DNA from: Actinomycetales bacterium UBA1383
GTDB lineage: Bacteria > Actinomycetota > Actinomycetes > Actinomycetales > Actinomycetaceae
Length of the DNA: 22,206 nt
NCBI GenBank assembly: GCA_002305415.1
Contig: DBQX01000128.1
Span: 1 to 22,206, forward strand
Direction: 5' to 3'
Each line of letters begins with the position of its first letter. Within the stretch, counting starts at the first letter, position 1. Below the pieces are notes generated by a model that saw nothing but the letters and a program-made list of their open reading frames with translations, was not told where the DNA came from and ran no database searches. Positions 8,500-15,932 of the stretch are shown piece after piece. The translations under genes and the position numbers were made by a program.

Positions 8500-9332
8500 G
8501 CGCGGTGGCTGCCCGGGAGCGCGCGTGGTGGGACGCCGGCCGGCCGTACGTGCGCGCCACCGTGGTCTCGACCTGGGGCGCCGCGCCCCTGCCCGTAGGA
8601 TCGGTCATGCTGGTCGGCCCCGGGATGGAGGTGGTCGGCGGGGTGTCCGGCGGGTGCGTCGAGGGGGACGTGCTCGAGGTGGCCCGCGAGGTCCTCTCCA
8701 CCGGGGAGGCACGGGTGGTCCGGTACGGCGTGGGCGACGACGACGCCCGCGCCGTCGGCCTCACGTGTGGCGGCACGATCGTGGTGTCAGTCGAGCGCGT
8801 GGACCCAGGCAGCGACCGGGTGCCGCCGTTCCAGGACGACGCTCCTCTCCCGCGCCTGGTCATCGCCGGGTCGAACGAGGTGGCGGTCGCGCTGGCGAAC
8901 CTCGGCGGCCCCCTGGGGCGGCGTGTGACCGTGTGCGACGCGCGGGAGGCGTTCCTCCAGCCGGCGCGCTTCGCGGAGGAGGCCGAGCTGGTGGTGGACT
9001 GGCCACACCGGTATCTGGCCGCCGAGGAGGCGGCGGGACGGCTGGACGGGAGCACCGCCGTCGCCGTCCTCACGCACGACGAGAAGTTCGACGTGCCCCT
9101 GCTCGCACTGGCGCTGCGGATCAGGCAGGAGGGACGGCTCGGTTATGTGGGCCTGATGGCGTCCCGGCGCACGCTCCTCGACCGCCGCGCACGCCTCCTC
9201 GGGGAGGGCACGCCACCGGAGCTGCTCAGCCTCCTCCACTCCCCCATCGGCCTCGACATCGGTGCGCGCGGACCCGGGGAGATCGCGATCAGCATCGCGG
9301 CGGAGATCATCGCGGAGTCCCGCAGCGCATAG
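8496..9332 (+). CDS. xdhC: XdhC/CoxI-family molybdenum hydroxylase maturation factor
   Basis: This 278-residue protein has the XdhC/CoxI N-terminal domain (TWGAAPLPVGSVMLV, VSGGCVEGDV, LTCGGTIVV, about residues 15-95) and a C-terminal Rossmann-like XdhC_C domain (RLVIAGSNEVAVALA near 120; TAVAVLTHDEKFD; GYVGLMASRRT). The family inserts or sulfurates the molybdenum cofactor of xanthine-dehydrogenase-type enzymes, so it should act on the preceding hydroxylase. The chosen GTG overlaps the hydroxylase stop as GTGA; an in-frame ATG at 8397 lies inside the upstream gene and adds residues unlike the family. The 4-nt overlap suggests coupled synthesis of enzyme and maturation factor. Confidence 0.88.
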   Translation: MSAVAARERAWWDAGRPYVRATVVSTWGAAPLPVGSVMLVGPGMEVVGGVSGGCVEGDVLEVAREVLSTGEARVVRYGVGDDDARAVGLTCGGTIVVSVERVDPGSDRVPPFQDDAPLPRLVIAGSNEVAVALANLGGPLGRRVTVCDAREAFLQPARFAEEAELVVDWPHRYLAAEEAAGRLDGSTAVAVLTHDEKFDVPLLALALRIRQEGRLGYVGLMASRRTLLDRRARLLGEGTPPELLSLLHSPIGLDIGARGPGEIAISIAAEIIAESRSA

Positions 9333-9355
9333 CCTTGCCGGGGAGGTGGTGCGGG

Positions 9356-9733
9356 GTGCGCGTGCTGGTCGTCGACGGCGCGAACGTCGTCGGGAGCAGG
9401 CCGGACGGCTGGTGGCGTGACCGTGCCGGCGCGGCCGCGCGGTTGCACGCCGCGCTCGTCGACGCCACGCTGGACGCCACCCTCGACCACGCCGAGATCG
9501 TGCTCGTCCTCGAGGGCGCTGCGCGGCGGGGACAGGAGGAGGGGGTCACCGGGCGGATCCGGTGCGTGCACGCCGTGGGGTCGGGCGACGACGCGATCGT
9601 CGAGGAGGTGCGGGAGCGGCGCGTGGCGGGAGACGCCGTCGACGTCGTCACCGCCGACCGCGGCCTGCGGGAGCGGGTCGAGGCAGCGGGAGCCAGCGTG
9701 ATCGGACCGGCATGGCTGCAGAGCCGGATCTGA
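9356..9733 (+). CDS. NYN/PIN-like domain protein (YacP-like putative ribonuclease)
   Basis: This 125-residue protein opens with VLVVDGANVVG and has acidic residues at D7, D78/D79 (SGDD) and D101 (TADRG), the pattern of NYN/PIN-like nucleases of the YacP type, which act on RNA in the cytoplasm. The GTG at 9356 is chosen because GGGGAGG at 9340-9346 is 9 nt upstream and the first beta strand begins at once; the longer open frame upstream is only a shadow of xdhC. It lies 23 nt after xdhC and slightly overlaps the transporter gene. Its place in a catabolic operon may just be read-through packing. The substrate is unknown. Confidence 0.78.
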   Translation: MRVLVVDGANVVGSRPDGWWRDRAGAAARLHAALVDATLDATLDHAEIVLVLEGAARRGQEEGVTGRIRCVHAVGSGDDAIVEEVRERRVAGDAVDVVTADRGLRERVEAAGASVIGPAWLQSRI

Positions 9734-10638
9734 GAGCGGACCGCGGCCGGGTGTCCGAGCACCGGCTTCTCCCCTACCTGCTGCTGGCGGGAACGGTGCT
9801 GTTCTGGGGCACGAGCTTCGCCGCGACGAAGTCCGCGTACAGCGACCTGTCCCCCATGTCAGTGGTGTGGCTCCGGATGGTCGTCGCGTCCGTGGTGTTC
9901 CTGCCCTTCTGGCGGATGCTGCCCCGTCCGGTCCGCCGGCCCGGTGATCGCCGGGTGCTCGCGCTCTCGCTCGCCTTCATCCCCTGCACCTACTTCACGT
10001 TCGAGGCTTTCGCCATCCAGTACACGACCTCCAGCCAGGCGGGCGTCATCGCCGCGACCGCGCCGCTCATGGTCGCCCTCGGCGCGTGGCTGGTGCTCCG
10101 GGAACGGCTCGCGGCCCGGACGGTGGCGGGCATCGTCGTGTCGATCGCAGGGGTGGCGGTCCTGGCGTTCGGCGGGGTGACCGGCGAGACGGCCCCCAAG
10201 CCGCTGCTCGGCAACCTGCTCGAACTGGGGGCGATGGCGGGCGCGGCCGGCTCCACGATCACGATCCGTCACCTGGCCGGACGGTACGACCCGTGGTTCC
10301 TCACCGGTCTGCAGATGGCCGTGGGGGCCACGTTCTTCGCGCCGCTGGCGCTCGCGTCCGGCCCGATCGCGTGGGGCGAGGTGACGCTCGCGAGCTGGGT
10401 TGCGGTGGTGTACCTCGGGATCTTCCCGAGCCTCGTCGGCTTCGGGCTCTACAACTCGGCGCTCCGCCTCCTGCCAGCGAATCGCGCTGCCCTGTCGCTC
10501 AACCTCATCCCGGCGGTCGCGGTGCTGACCGGGTGGCTGGCCCTCGGTGAGTCCCTCTCGTGGGTGCAACTCGCGGCGTGCGTCGGGATCGTCGCGGCAG
10601 TGGTGTGGGCCGGGATGGGCCACGGGTCGAAGCGGTAG
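9712..10638 (+). CDS. EamA-family (drug/metabolite transporter superfamily) permease
   Basis: This 308-residue membrane protein has about ten hydrophobic helices in two repeated halves, starting with LLLAGTVLFWGTSFAATKSA and ending with a basic tail (GSKR). This is the usual form of EamA/DMT transporters, which move small metabolites across the inner membrane. The ATG at 9712 overlaps the NYN gene by 22 nt; a GTG at 9751 gives a shorter, equally typical N-terminus, and neither has a clear ribosome site. As last gene of the operon it may import or export the purine-like substrate or a product, but the family is too broad to predict a substrate. Its stop codon lies inside the terminator hairpin. 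Confidence 0.85.
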   Translation: MAAEPDLRADRGRVSEHRLLPYLLLAGTVLFWGTSFAATKSAYSDLSPMSVVWLRMVVASVVFLPFWRMLPRPVRRPGDRRVLALSLAFIPCTYFTFEAFAIQYTTSSQAGVIAATAPLMVALGAWLVLRERLAARTVAGIVVSIAGVAVLAFGGVTGETAPKPLLGNLLELGAMAGAAGSTITIRHLAGRYDPWFLTGLQMAVGATFFAPLALASGPIAWGEVTLASWVAVVYLGIFPSLVGFGLYNSALRLLPANRAALSLNLIPAVAVLTGWLALGESLSWVQLAACVGIVAAVVWAGMGHGSKR

Positions 10639-10680
10639 GAGAAGGGCAGCACCCCGACGGGGGTGCTGCCCTTCTCCTAC
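10635..10680. terminator. Perfect 21-bp hairpin, likely bidirectional terminator
   Basis: Bases 10635-10655 are the exact reverse complement of 10660-10680, with a 4-nt GACG loop. The hairpin sits between the converging transporter and cytochrome genes. The left arm includes the transporter stop codon TAG at 10636-10638. Neither side has a clear T-tract, which is common for strong hairpin terminators in high-GC bacteria. Confidence 0.85.
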
Positions 10681-10710
10681 AGGCGCCTGCGCTGGTCTGC
10701 ACGCCGCCCG

Positions 10711-11979
10711 CTACGGCGTGTAGCCGTCCGAGAGGGTGGTCAGGAAAGCGACGATGGCCAGTTCCTCCTCGTAGGTGAGGCCGAGGTCGCCCAGCTCGGC
10801 CGTGTTGACGTTGTCCGCGACCTCAGGCGCCGGCCAGCAGTTCGCGGCGAGCGCCTCTTCCTCGGTGTAGTCGCCCGGACAGGTGGGCAGCACATCGCGG
10901 GTGTTGTAGAAGTGGACGATGCCCCAGAGGGACTTGAAGTAGCCGTTGTGGCCGTAGGCCTTCACATCGTCGTCAGTCGGGCGGAGGTCGACGTTGCGGA
11001 GGGTGGGAACCTTGTGGGTGCCCATGTAGTCGTCCGCGTAGCCGGAGTAGTCATCCCGGGTCAGCAGGAAGCCGCCCAGGCCCAGGTCCACGAAGTCCGG
11101 GTCCCGCTCGTAGACGGGGTTCTCCGAGTTGATCGGGATGCCGAGATTGTCGAAGGTGTAGTCGGTGAACAGGGCCTTCTTGCCGCTGCTGATGTGGCAG
11201 AGCTTGCACTTGCCCTGGCCCTGGAACAGGGCGAAGCCGAGCCGCTCCTCCTTGGTGAGCTGGGCCTGGCCGACGAGGGAGAGGTCGTACTTCGAGTCGA
11301 AGGCATTCACCTCGGAGGAGCCCTCGTAGGCGGCGATGGACAGTGCGATCTGGTCGTAGGCCATGCCCGCCGTCACGCGGTCGGCAGGCTCCAGGGGGAG
11401 TGTCCCGCCGACGGTGTGGCAGATCGTCCCCGTGGTCGCCGGCCAGGTGATGTCGCAGGCGTCCGCCCCCCAGACGTCGACGAGCGCCACCGGATAGTCC
11501 GCCATGCAGGCCTCGTACACCACGCAGGCGCTGTCGGCGAAAGCCTGCTCCATGGGGTTCAGGAACGGACCCTGCGCCTGGTCGGCGGCGGGGTTGCCGA
11601 GCTTCTCCCCGGTGGCCCGGCCATCCCAGAAGTTGCCGCCCACAAAAAGGCCCTTCTTGTCCACGTGCAGGACGGGGCTCTGCGTGGCGTAGGCGGCGCT
11701 CGGCGGCTTGCGGTCACCGAACATGCCCGCGACGGATCCCTCATAGACGGACCCGTGGGCATTGATCATGCTGTCCGGACCGACCCACCCCGCGGCGGGG
11801 TCGTGGCAGGTGGCGCAGGACTGGTTGGAGTTCACGGAAAGGTTCTCGTCGAAGAAGAGTGACTTGCCGAGCTGTTCGTTGTCGGTGAGAGTCGTGTCGT
11901 CCGCGGATACCCCTACCGACATCAGCAGGAGAAGGACCGTGGACGCGGAGAAGAGGGGTATCAGTGAGCGTGTGCGCAT
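10711..11979 (-). CDS. Secreted di-haem cytochrome c peroxidase / MauG-like protein
   Basis: This 422-residue protein begins with a Sec signal peptide (basic MRTR, hydrophobic core, cleavage near VSA-DD at 26). It has two covalent haem motifs, CATCH at 55-59 and CKLCH at 258-262, and a C-terminal GHNGYFKSLWGIVHFYN segment of the type seen in CcpA/MauG proteins. Such proteins work outside the membrane, reducing peroxide or carrying out haem-based oxidation with electrons from a cytochrome or quinol. The start at 11979 is chosen over 12024 because GGAGGGAGG lies about 7 nt upstream. There are several extra cysteines between the haems. It stands alone, facing the upstream operon across the terminator and divergent from rpiA. 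No cytochrome c maturation genes are in view. Peroxidase versus other oxidase activity cannot be decided. Confidence 0.85.
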   Translation of the reverse strand: MRTRSLIPLFSASTVLLLLMSVGVSADDTTLTDNEQLGKSLFFDENLSVNSNQSCATCHDPAAGWVGPDSMINAHGSVYEGSVAGMFGDRKPPSAAYATQSPVLHVDKKGLFVGGNFWDGRATGEKLGNPAADQAQGPFLNPMEQAFADSACVVYEACMADYPVALVDVWGADACDITWPATTGTICHTVGGTLPLEPADRVTAGMAYDQIALSIAAYEGSSEVNAFDSKYDLSLVGQAQLTKEERLGFALFQGQGKCKLCHISSGKKALFTDYTFDNLGIPINSENPVYERDPDFVDLGLGGFLLTRDDYSGYADDYMGTHKVPTLRNVDLRPTDDDVKAYGHNGYFKSLWGIVHFYNTRDVLPTCPGDYTEEEALAANCWPAPEVADNVNTAELGDLGLTYEEELAIVAFLTTLSDGYTP

Positions 11980-12297
11980 GGTCGTCCTCCCTCCAGAGGC
12001 GCACGTGACGATGAGGTGCTCCATCCCTGTCCACCGGGGCGGACGCGACTGCGGGGCCCCATGGGCAGGAGGGGAGCGGATGCGACACCACCAAGCGGCC
12101 CACCGGCGGCCGATCGCTGGCGTGTGCGGCGTTCATGGTGCTTCTCCCTTGAAGCTGCGTGGCCTCATTCTCGTGCACCTGGCGAAAGTTGTTGGCGGAT
12201 TCGCAACCGTCCCCTTCACTGTCCGCCGAATCGCGCCATCGCTCGCCAACGTCCCGGCACACTGTGTGGTGGAACGCACGGAAGGACAGGTTCAGTG
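11980..12297. other. Divergent intergenic region between cytochrome and rpiA
   Basis: This 318-bp spacer has to carry both promoters and the two ribosome sites. No convincing sigma-70-type hexamer pair is seen. An imperfect dyad joins GTTGGCG (12191-12197) to CGCCAAC (12244-12250), with a second partly matching pair (GATTCG/CGAATC) inside, and could fold in the rpiA leader. A minus-strand ATG preceded by AAGGGAG (about 12127-12150) opens a frame that runs into the cytochrome gene, but its composition does not look coding. Confidence 0.5.
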
Positions 12298-12990
12298 GTG
12301 CACGTGTCTCAGGATGAGCAGAAGAGGGCGGCGGGCCGCGCGGCGATCGCGTACGTGACCCCGGGGACGGTCATCGGCGTGGGAACGGGCTCCACCGTGG
12401 CGCCCTTCATCGAGGCGCTCGGCGAGATGCCGGAGAGGATCGCCGGCGCGGTCTCCAGTTCTGAACGGTCGACCGCGGCGCTGCTGGCGCTCGGGATCCC
12501 GGTCCTCGACGCCAACACGGTCGAGGGTCTCGAGCTCTACGTCGACGGCGCGGACGAAGTGGACCCGCGGGGCTACCTGATCAAGGGCGGTGGCGGGGCG
12601 CTGACGCGCGAGAAGATCGTCGCGGCCCTCGCCGACCGGTTCATCTGTATCGCGGACGGCTCCAAGCGTGTCGACGTACTCGGTGGGTTTCCCTTGCCGG
12701 TCGAGGTGATTCCGATGGCCGAGGCGGCGGTGACCCGGCGCTTCGCCGCCGGCGTCCTCGGAACCGCCGGCGAGGCACGCCTGCGCCGCACCGCCGACGG
12801 TTCGCCGTACGTCACCGACAACGGACAGCACATCCTCGACGTCCACGGCCTGCGGATCTCCGACCCGCTCGCCTTCGAGTCAGCGGTCAACGACTGGCCC
12901 GGTGTGGTCACCGTCGGGGTGTTCGCCCACCAGAAGGCGTCAATCTGCCTGCTGGGCACCCCCGAAGGCGTCCAGACCCTCACCTTCTGA
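12298..12990 (+). CDS. rpiA: Ribose-5-phosphate isomerase A
   Basis: This 230-residue protein (E. coli RpiA is 219) interconverts ribose 5-phosphate and ribulose 5-phosphate in the pentose phosphate pathway. It keeps GVGTGST near 26-32, DGADE at 83-87 and KGGGGALTREK at 96-106, whose E105 matches the catalytic glutamate, plus KFICIAD-like and VTDNGxxILDVHG segments. GTG codons at 12295, 12298 and 12304 are all possible starts; 12298 is taken for its spacing from GGACAGG at 12285-12290. Its similarity to the enterobacterial enzyme is striking, since many actinobacteria use the unrelated RpiB. It stands as a single gene whose 3' end overlaps the next, opposing gene by 11 bp. Confidence 0.93.
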   Translation: MHVSQDEQKRAAGRAAIAYVTPGTVIGVGTGSTVAPFIEALGEMPERIAGAVSSSERSTAALLALGIPVLDANTVEGLELYVDGADEVDPRGYLIKGGGGALTREKIVAALADRFICIADGSKRVDVLGGFPLPVEVIPMAEAAVTRRFAAGVLGTAGEARLRRTADGSPYVTDNGQHILDVHGLRISDPLAFESAVNDWPGVVTVGVFAHQKASICLLGTPEGVQTLTF

Positions 12991-13903
12991 GGATCGCGTC
13001 CATCACGGCGCTCGTGCGCAGCGCACTGTGCCCGGTGCTCGGGCAGGACCCCGTGCCGCGCAGCTCGTCGAGGATCGTCGCGACCAGCGGCCCGTGGACG
13101 TGCACGGGATCGGCGACGTCGTAACTGGCCCCGCCCTCGGCCGTCACCAGGCGGATCGGTGATGGCGCGAAGCTCGCGAACGAAACGATCCCCTCGGTCC
13201 CGACGAGGGCTGTCTCGTCGACGACGTCCGGGGTGCCGAACGCCCACGACCCGGAACCCGCGACGTCGCCGAACCGGTAGCTCGCGGACACGGCGTGCTG
13301 GTCATCCGCGGCCACGCCCGCGACGTCGGAAGCGGGTCCGAGGAGGAAGTCGAGCACGTCGAGGGTGTGGCAGGCGGTCTCGTAGAACTCGCCTCCACGG
13401 TTCTGCGCGGGGTCCCACCGCCACCCCGTGAAGTCGGTGGGCTTCCGCCAGGTCGAGTGCACCGCGAGCAGACGGCCGAGCACGCCCGCCTCGAGGAGTT
13501 CCCGGACCTTGGCGAACCGTGGCAGCGCCCGCCGGTAGTAGGCCACCCAGAGGTGGACACCGGCGGACTCGGCGGCCTCGACCATCCGGCGACCGCCCGC
13601 AGCGGACATCGCCATCGGCTTCTCGACCAGGACGTGCCTGCCCGCGCTCGCGGCTGCGATCGCCAACTCGGCGTGCGTGGCGGTGGGCGTCGCGATGTAG
13701 ACGGCGGTCACGTCGGGGTCCTCGATGACGGCTCGCGCGTCAGTGGACCACCGGTCCACCCCGTGCCGCGCGGCGAAGTCGCGCGCCCGGTCGCGGTCGC
13801 GGCGCATCACGTGCACGACGTCGGAGTCCGTGGAGCGGAAGATCGCGGGCGCGGCCTTGCGCTCGGTGACGTCGCCCACCCCGATGATTCCCCAGCCGAT
13901 CAT
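12980..13903 (-). CDS. Gfo/Idh/MocA-family NAD(P)-dependent oxidoreductase
   Basis: This 307-residue protein has an N-terminal Rossmann fold (GIIGVGDV, residues 5-12), the ATPTATH strand at 71-77 and the EKP motif at 94-96 whose lysine takes part in catalysis. The C-terminal dehydrogenase domain carries GGEFYETACHTLDVLDFLLG with a probable catalytic histidine. The family oxidises or reduces sugar and inositol derivatives in the cytoplasm; the substrate here is unknown. The ATG at 13903 is chosen because it starts just before the Rossmann strand with AGGATGG upstream; ATG 13912 and a GTG at 13942 overlapping the previous stop are alternatives. It follows the ThrE-like gene by about 35 bp and may be its operon partner. 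Confidence 0.88.
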   Translation of the reverse strand: MIGWGIIGVGDVTERKAAPAIFRSTDSDVVHVMRRDRDRARDFAARHGVDRWSTDARAVIEDPDVTAVYIATPTATHAELAIAAASAGRHVLVEKPMAMSAAGGRRMVEAAESAGVHLWVAYYRRALPRFAKVRELLEAGVLGRLLAVHSTWRKPTDFTGWRWDPAQNRGGEFYETACHTLDVLDFLLGPASDVAGVAADDQHAVSASYRFGDVAGSGSWAFGTPDVVDETALVGTEGIVSFASFAPSPIRLVTAEGGASYDVADPVHVHGPLVATILDELRGTGSCPSTGHSALRTSAVMDAILRR

Positions 13904-13938
13904 GGAAGCCATCCTGCCAGCCCGAGGCTGCTCGCAGG

Positions 13939-15636
13939 TCACCGCAGACGGCTCGGTTCCCAGCGGCTGGAGATCGCCATCCCGGAGAGGATGCCCAGGG
14001 CGATGGCGACCATGGTGGAGGTGGTCGTCACGAGCGTGGTGAGGCCGGCGGAGTCACCGTCGAGGATGCTGGCGACCCCCACGAGGCCGAGCGCACCGGG
14101 GACGAGGAGCCAGAACCCGGGAAGGAAGCTGACGAACTCGGCCGGACCGGCGCGGAAGCGGGACACGAGGGCCGCCACCGGAGTCATCGCGAACGCGCCG
14201 ATGAAGGCCGAGAGCACACCGCCGAAGAAGATGTCCCCGATCACCTGGGCGCCGTAGGCGACGTAGAGGACGAGGAGCGTCCACCCGATGGACTGCCTCC
14301 GGCCGCTCTGGTGCACGACGATCGCCGTCCCGAATACGGCGACGGCGAGCCACGGGCCGAGGGGTCCCAGCGGCTGCGACGAGCCACTGAGCTCCAGCTG
14401 GGGTACGCCCACCAGGGCGGCGCCCCCCACGACGCCGATCGCAAGCAGCACCAGTTGCATGAACCCGGCCGCGAGCCGGCCGGCGCCGGCGATCATCTGG
14501 CCGGTGGCCAGTTCGATCACTCCCGTGGTCAGGAGGCCACCCGGAAGGAGGATGACGAGCGGCGCGATGAGGGAGGGGAGGACGCCGGGATCGATCCCCA
14601 GTGTGGTCAGGGTGAGGACCACGGTGGCCACCCCGAAGGACAGGGCCACCGTGACCAGGGCCTGGAACTGCTGCGTGACCCGTTCGCTGAGCTGCAGCGC
14701 CACGCCGACCAGCAGCCCGAGGAACGCCGCGACGCCCACCCCGCCCCAGGACGCGCCGAGCATCACGGAGATGGCGCCGGAGAGGAACCCGTAGGCGACC
14801 ACGCGCTGCGGCACGCTGTAGGGCGACCGTGAGGCCCGGACCTCGCCGATCCGCCGGACGACCTCGCCCGGTTCCGACGGCGCGCGCCGGACGTCCGTGA
14901 CGACGTCGTCGAGGTCGTCGATCTGGCCGAGGTTCAGGCGGGAGTGCCCGCTCGACACCGCGCCGGTCCGGACATCTCCCACACCACGGATGGACACGAA
15001 CAGGGCGGTCGGGAGGACGACGATCTCCGCCGACGGGAAGCCGTTGACCCGCGCCATGTCCTCGAGGACGGCGCGTACGGTCGTCACCGAGTACCCGGCG
15101 TCGATCATGGCCTCACCGGTGGCCTCCAAGGCGGCGAGCCTGGCCGCCGGGTCGGATGGGGTGGTCACTCGCGGAGTGGGGTGCGTCCCGGCATCAGCGG
15201 GCCACGCCGTCCGGTTCCGGCGGCCCAGGAGTGCGAGGACCGCGAGACTCGCGAGGAGCGCCACCCCGGCAATCGCCCAGGAGAACGGGGACTGCGTGGT
15301 GATGGTGACCGCCGGGGGTGCGTTCTCGAGGACCGGTGGGCTCGTCACCGCCGGGGAGGCATCGGGGGACGGCGCCGTCACCTCCGGGGTGGGGGTCGGT
15401 GCCGCGGGCGGCGAGGTGTCATCCCCGGCAGGTGGCGTCGGGGTCGGCTCGTCGGCCGGCGCGCTCGTGGTGACAGCGGGAGCGGTGACAGCGGGCTCGT
15501 CCGTGGGCTCGGCCATGACGGGACCCGCGTGCAGGGAGACCGCGAGGAGGAGCGCGAGGGTGAGAGGGCGGCGGGTTCGCGCGGTGCGCCACGCTCGGAC
15601 GCGCCGAGCGCCCCAGGGGCGCGGTCCGAGCCGCAT
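13939..15636 (-). CDS. ThrE-like threonine/serine exporter family protein with secreted Pro/Thr-rich N-terminus
   Basis: The 565-residue protein starts with a basic stretch and signal-like helix (about 24-40, VMA-EPT cleavage possible). A Pro/Thr/Ala-rich region follows to about 115, then a membrane helix near 118-138 and a soluble DUF1212 (ThrE) domain from about 165 (LEATGEAMIDAGYS, FPSAEIVVLPTALFVSI). About ten further helices form the membrane part. ThrE exports threonine and serine in Corynebacterium; this is a distant relative and the substrate is unproven. The second of two adjacent ATGs is chosen because GGAGG lies 7 nt before it. The low-complexity secreted stretch is more than the core family needs and may reach into the cell wall. 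Upstream is the divergent MutS-like pair. Confidence 0.83.
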   Translation of the reverse strand: MRLGPRPWGARRVRAWRTARTRRPLTLALLLAVSLHAGPVMAEPTDEPAVTAPAVTTSAPADEPTPTPPAGDDTSPPAAPTPTPEVTAPSPDASPAVTSPPVLENAPPAVTITTQSPFSWAIAGVALLASLAVLALLGRRNRTAWPADAGTHPTPRVTTPSDPAARLAALEATGEAMIDAGYSVTTVRAVLEDMARVNGFPSAEIVVLPTALFVSIRGVGDVRTGAVSSGHSRLNLGQIDDLDDVVTDVRRAPSEPGEVVRRIGEVRASRSPYSVPQRVVAYGFLSGAISVMLGASWGGVGVAAFLGLLVGVALQLSERVTQQFQALVTVALSFGVATVVLTLTTLGIDPGVLPSLIAPLVILLPGGLLTTGVIELATGQMIAGAGRLAAGFMQLVLLAIGVVGGAALVGVPQLELSGSSQPLGPLGPWLAVAVFGTAIVVHQSGRRQSIGWTLLVLYVAYGAQVIGDIFFGGVLSAFIGAFAMTPVAALVSRFRAGPAEFVSFLPGFWLLVPGALGLVGVASILDGDSAGLTTLVTTTSTMVAIALGILSGMAISSRWEPSRLR

Positions 15637-15872
15637 CATGCGTCCTCCGCTTCCTTCTCACGCCCGGCGACTGGCGGGTGCGCTCCCCCGTGACGTGTTC
15701 TGCGCAGCAGGATAGGGCCCGTTGCCCGTGAAGGCCGAGTGCGCGAGGACGCGCCTCCCTGGGACGTGCGTCGGGACGGATCCCGGGGTAGTGTGAGGGC
15801 CGACGGCGGAGGGGCTCGCCCAAACAGCGCGGCAGCGCCAACGGTCCCTACCTCACTCGGGTAGGAGGACTC

Positions 15873-15926
15873 ATGTTCACTGGTGTTCGCCACGGCCGGT
15901 CCATATCCGCCTTCAAGGCACGGTAA
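15873..15926 (+). CDS. Possible 17-codon leader ORF before the MutS-like pair
   Basis: ATG at 15873 follows TAGGAGGACTC, the best ribosome-binding site in this region. The frame runs 17 codons (MFTGVRHGRSISAFKAR) to TAA at 15924-15926, only 6 nt before the ATG of the MutS-like gene in the same frame. The downstream ATG has GGGAG touching it and so a poor site of its own, which suggests translational coupling through the leader. No similarity is recognised and the peptide may have no role of its own. Confidence 0.4.
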   Translation: MFTGVRHGRSISAFKAR

Positions 15927-15932
15927 CGGGAG

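Noticed and set aside
10663..11862. Plus-strand open frame of about 400 codons opposite the di-haem cytochrome
   Set aside because: Antisense to a gene with a signal peptide, two CxxCH motifs and a strong ribosome site; it starts inside the terminator hairpin and has no recognisable domain.
11741..12262. Minus-strand frame overlapping the start of the cytochrome gene, with an ATG near 12135 preceded by AAGGGAG
   Set aside because: It runs deep into the cytochrome gene in another frame and its composition is not protein-like; a very short leader cannot be excluded.
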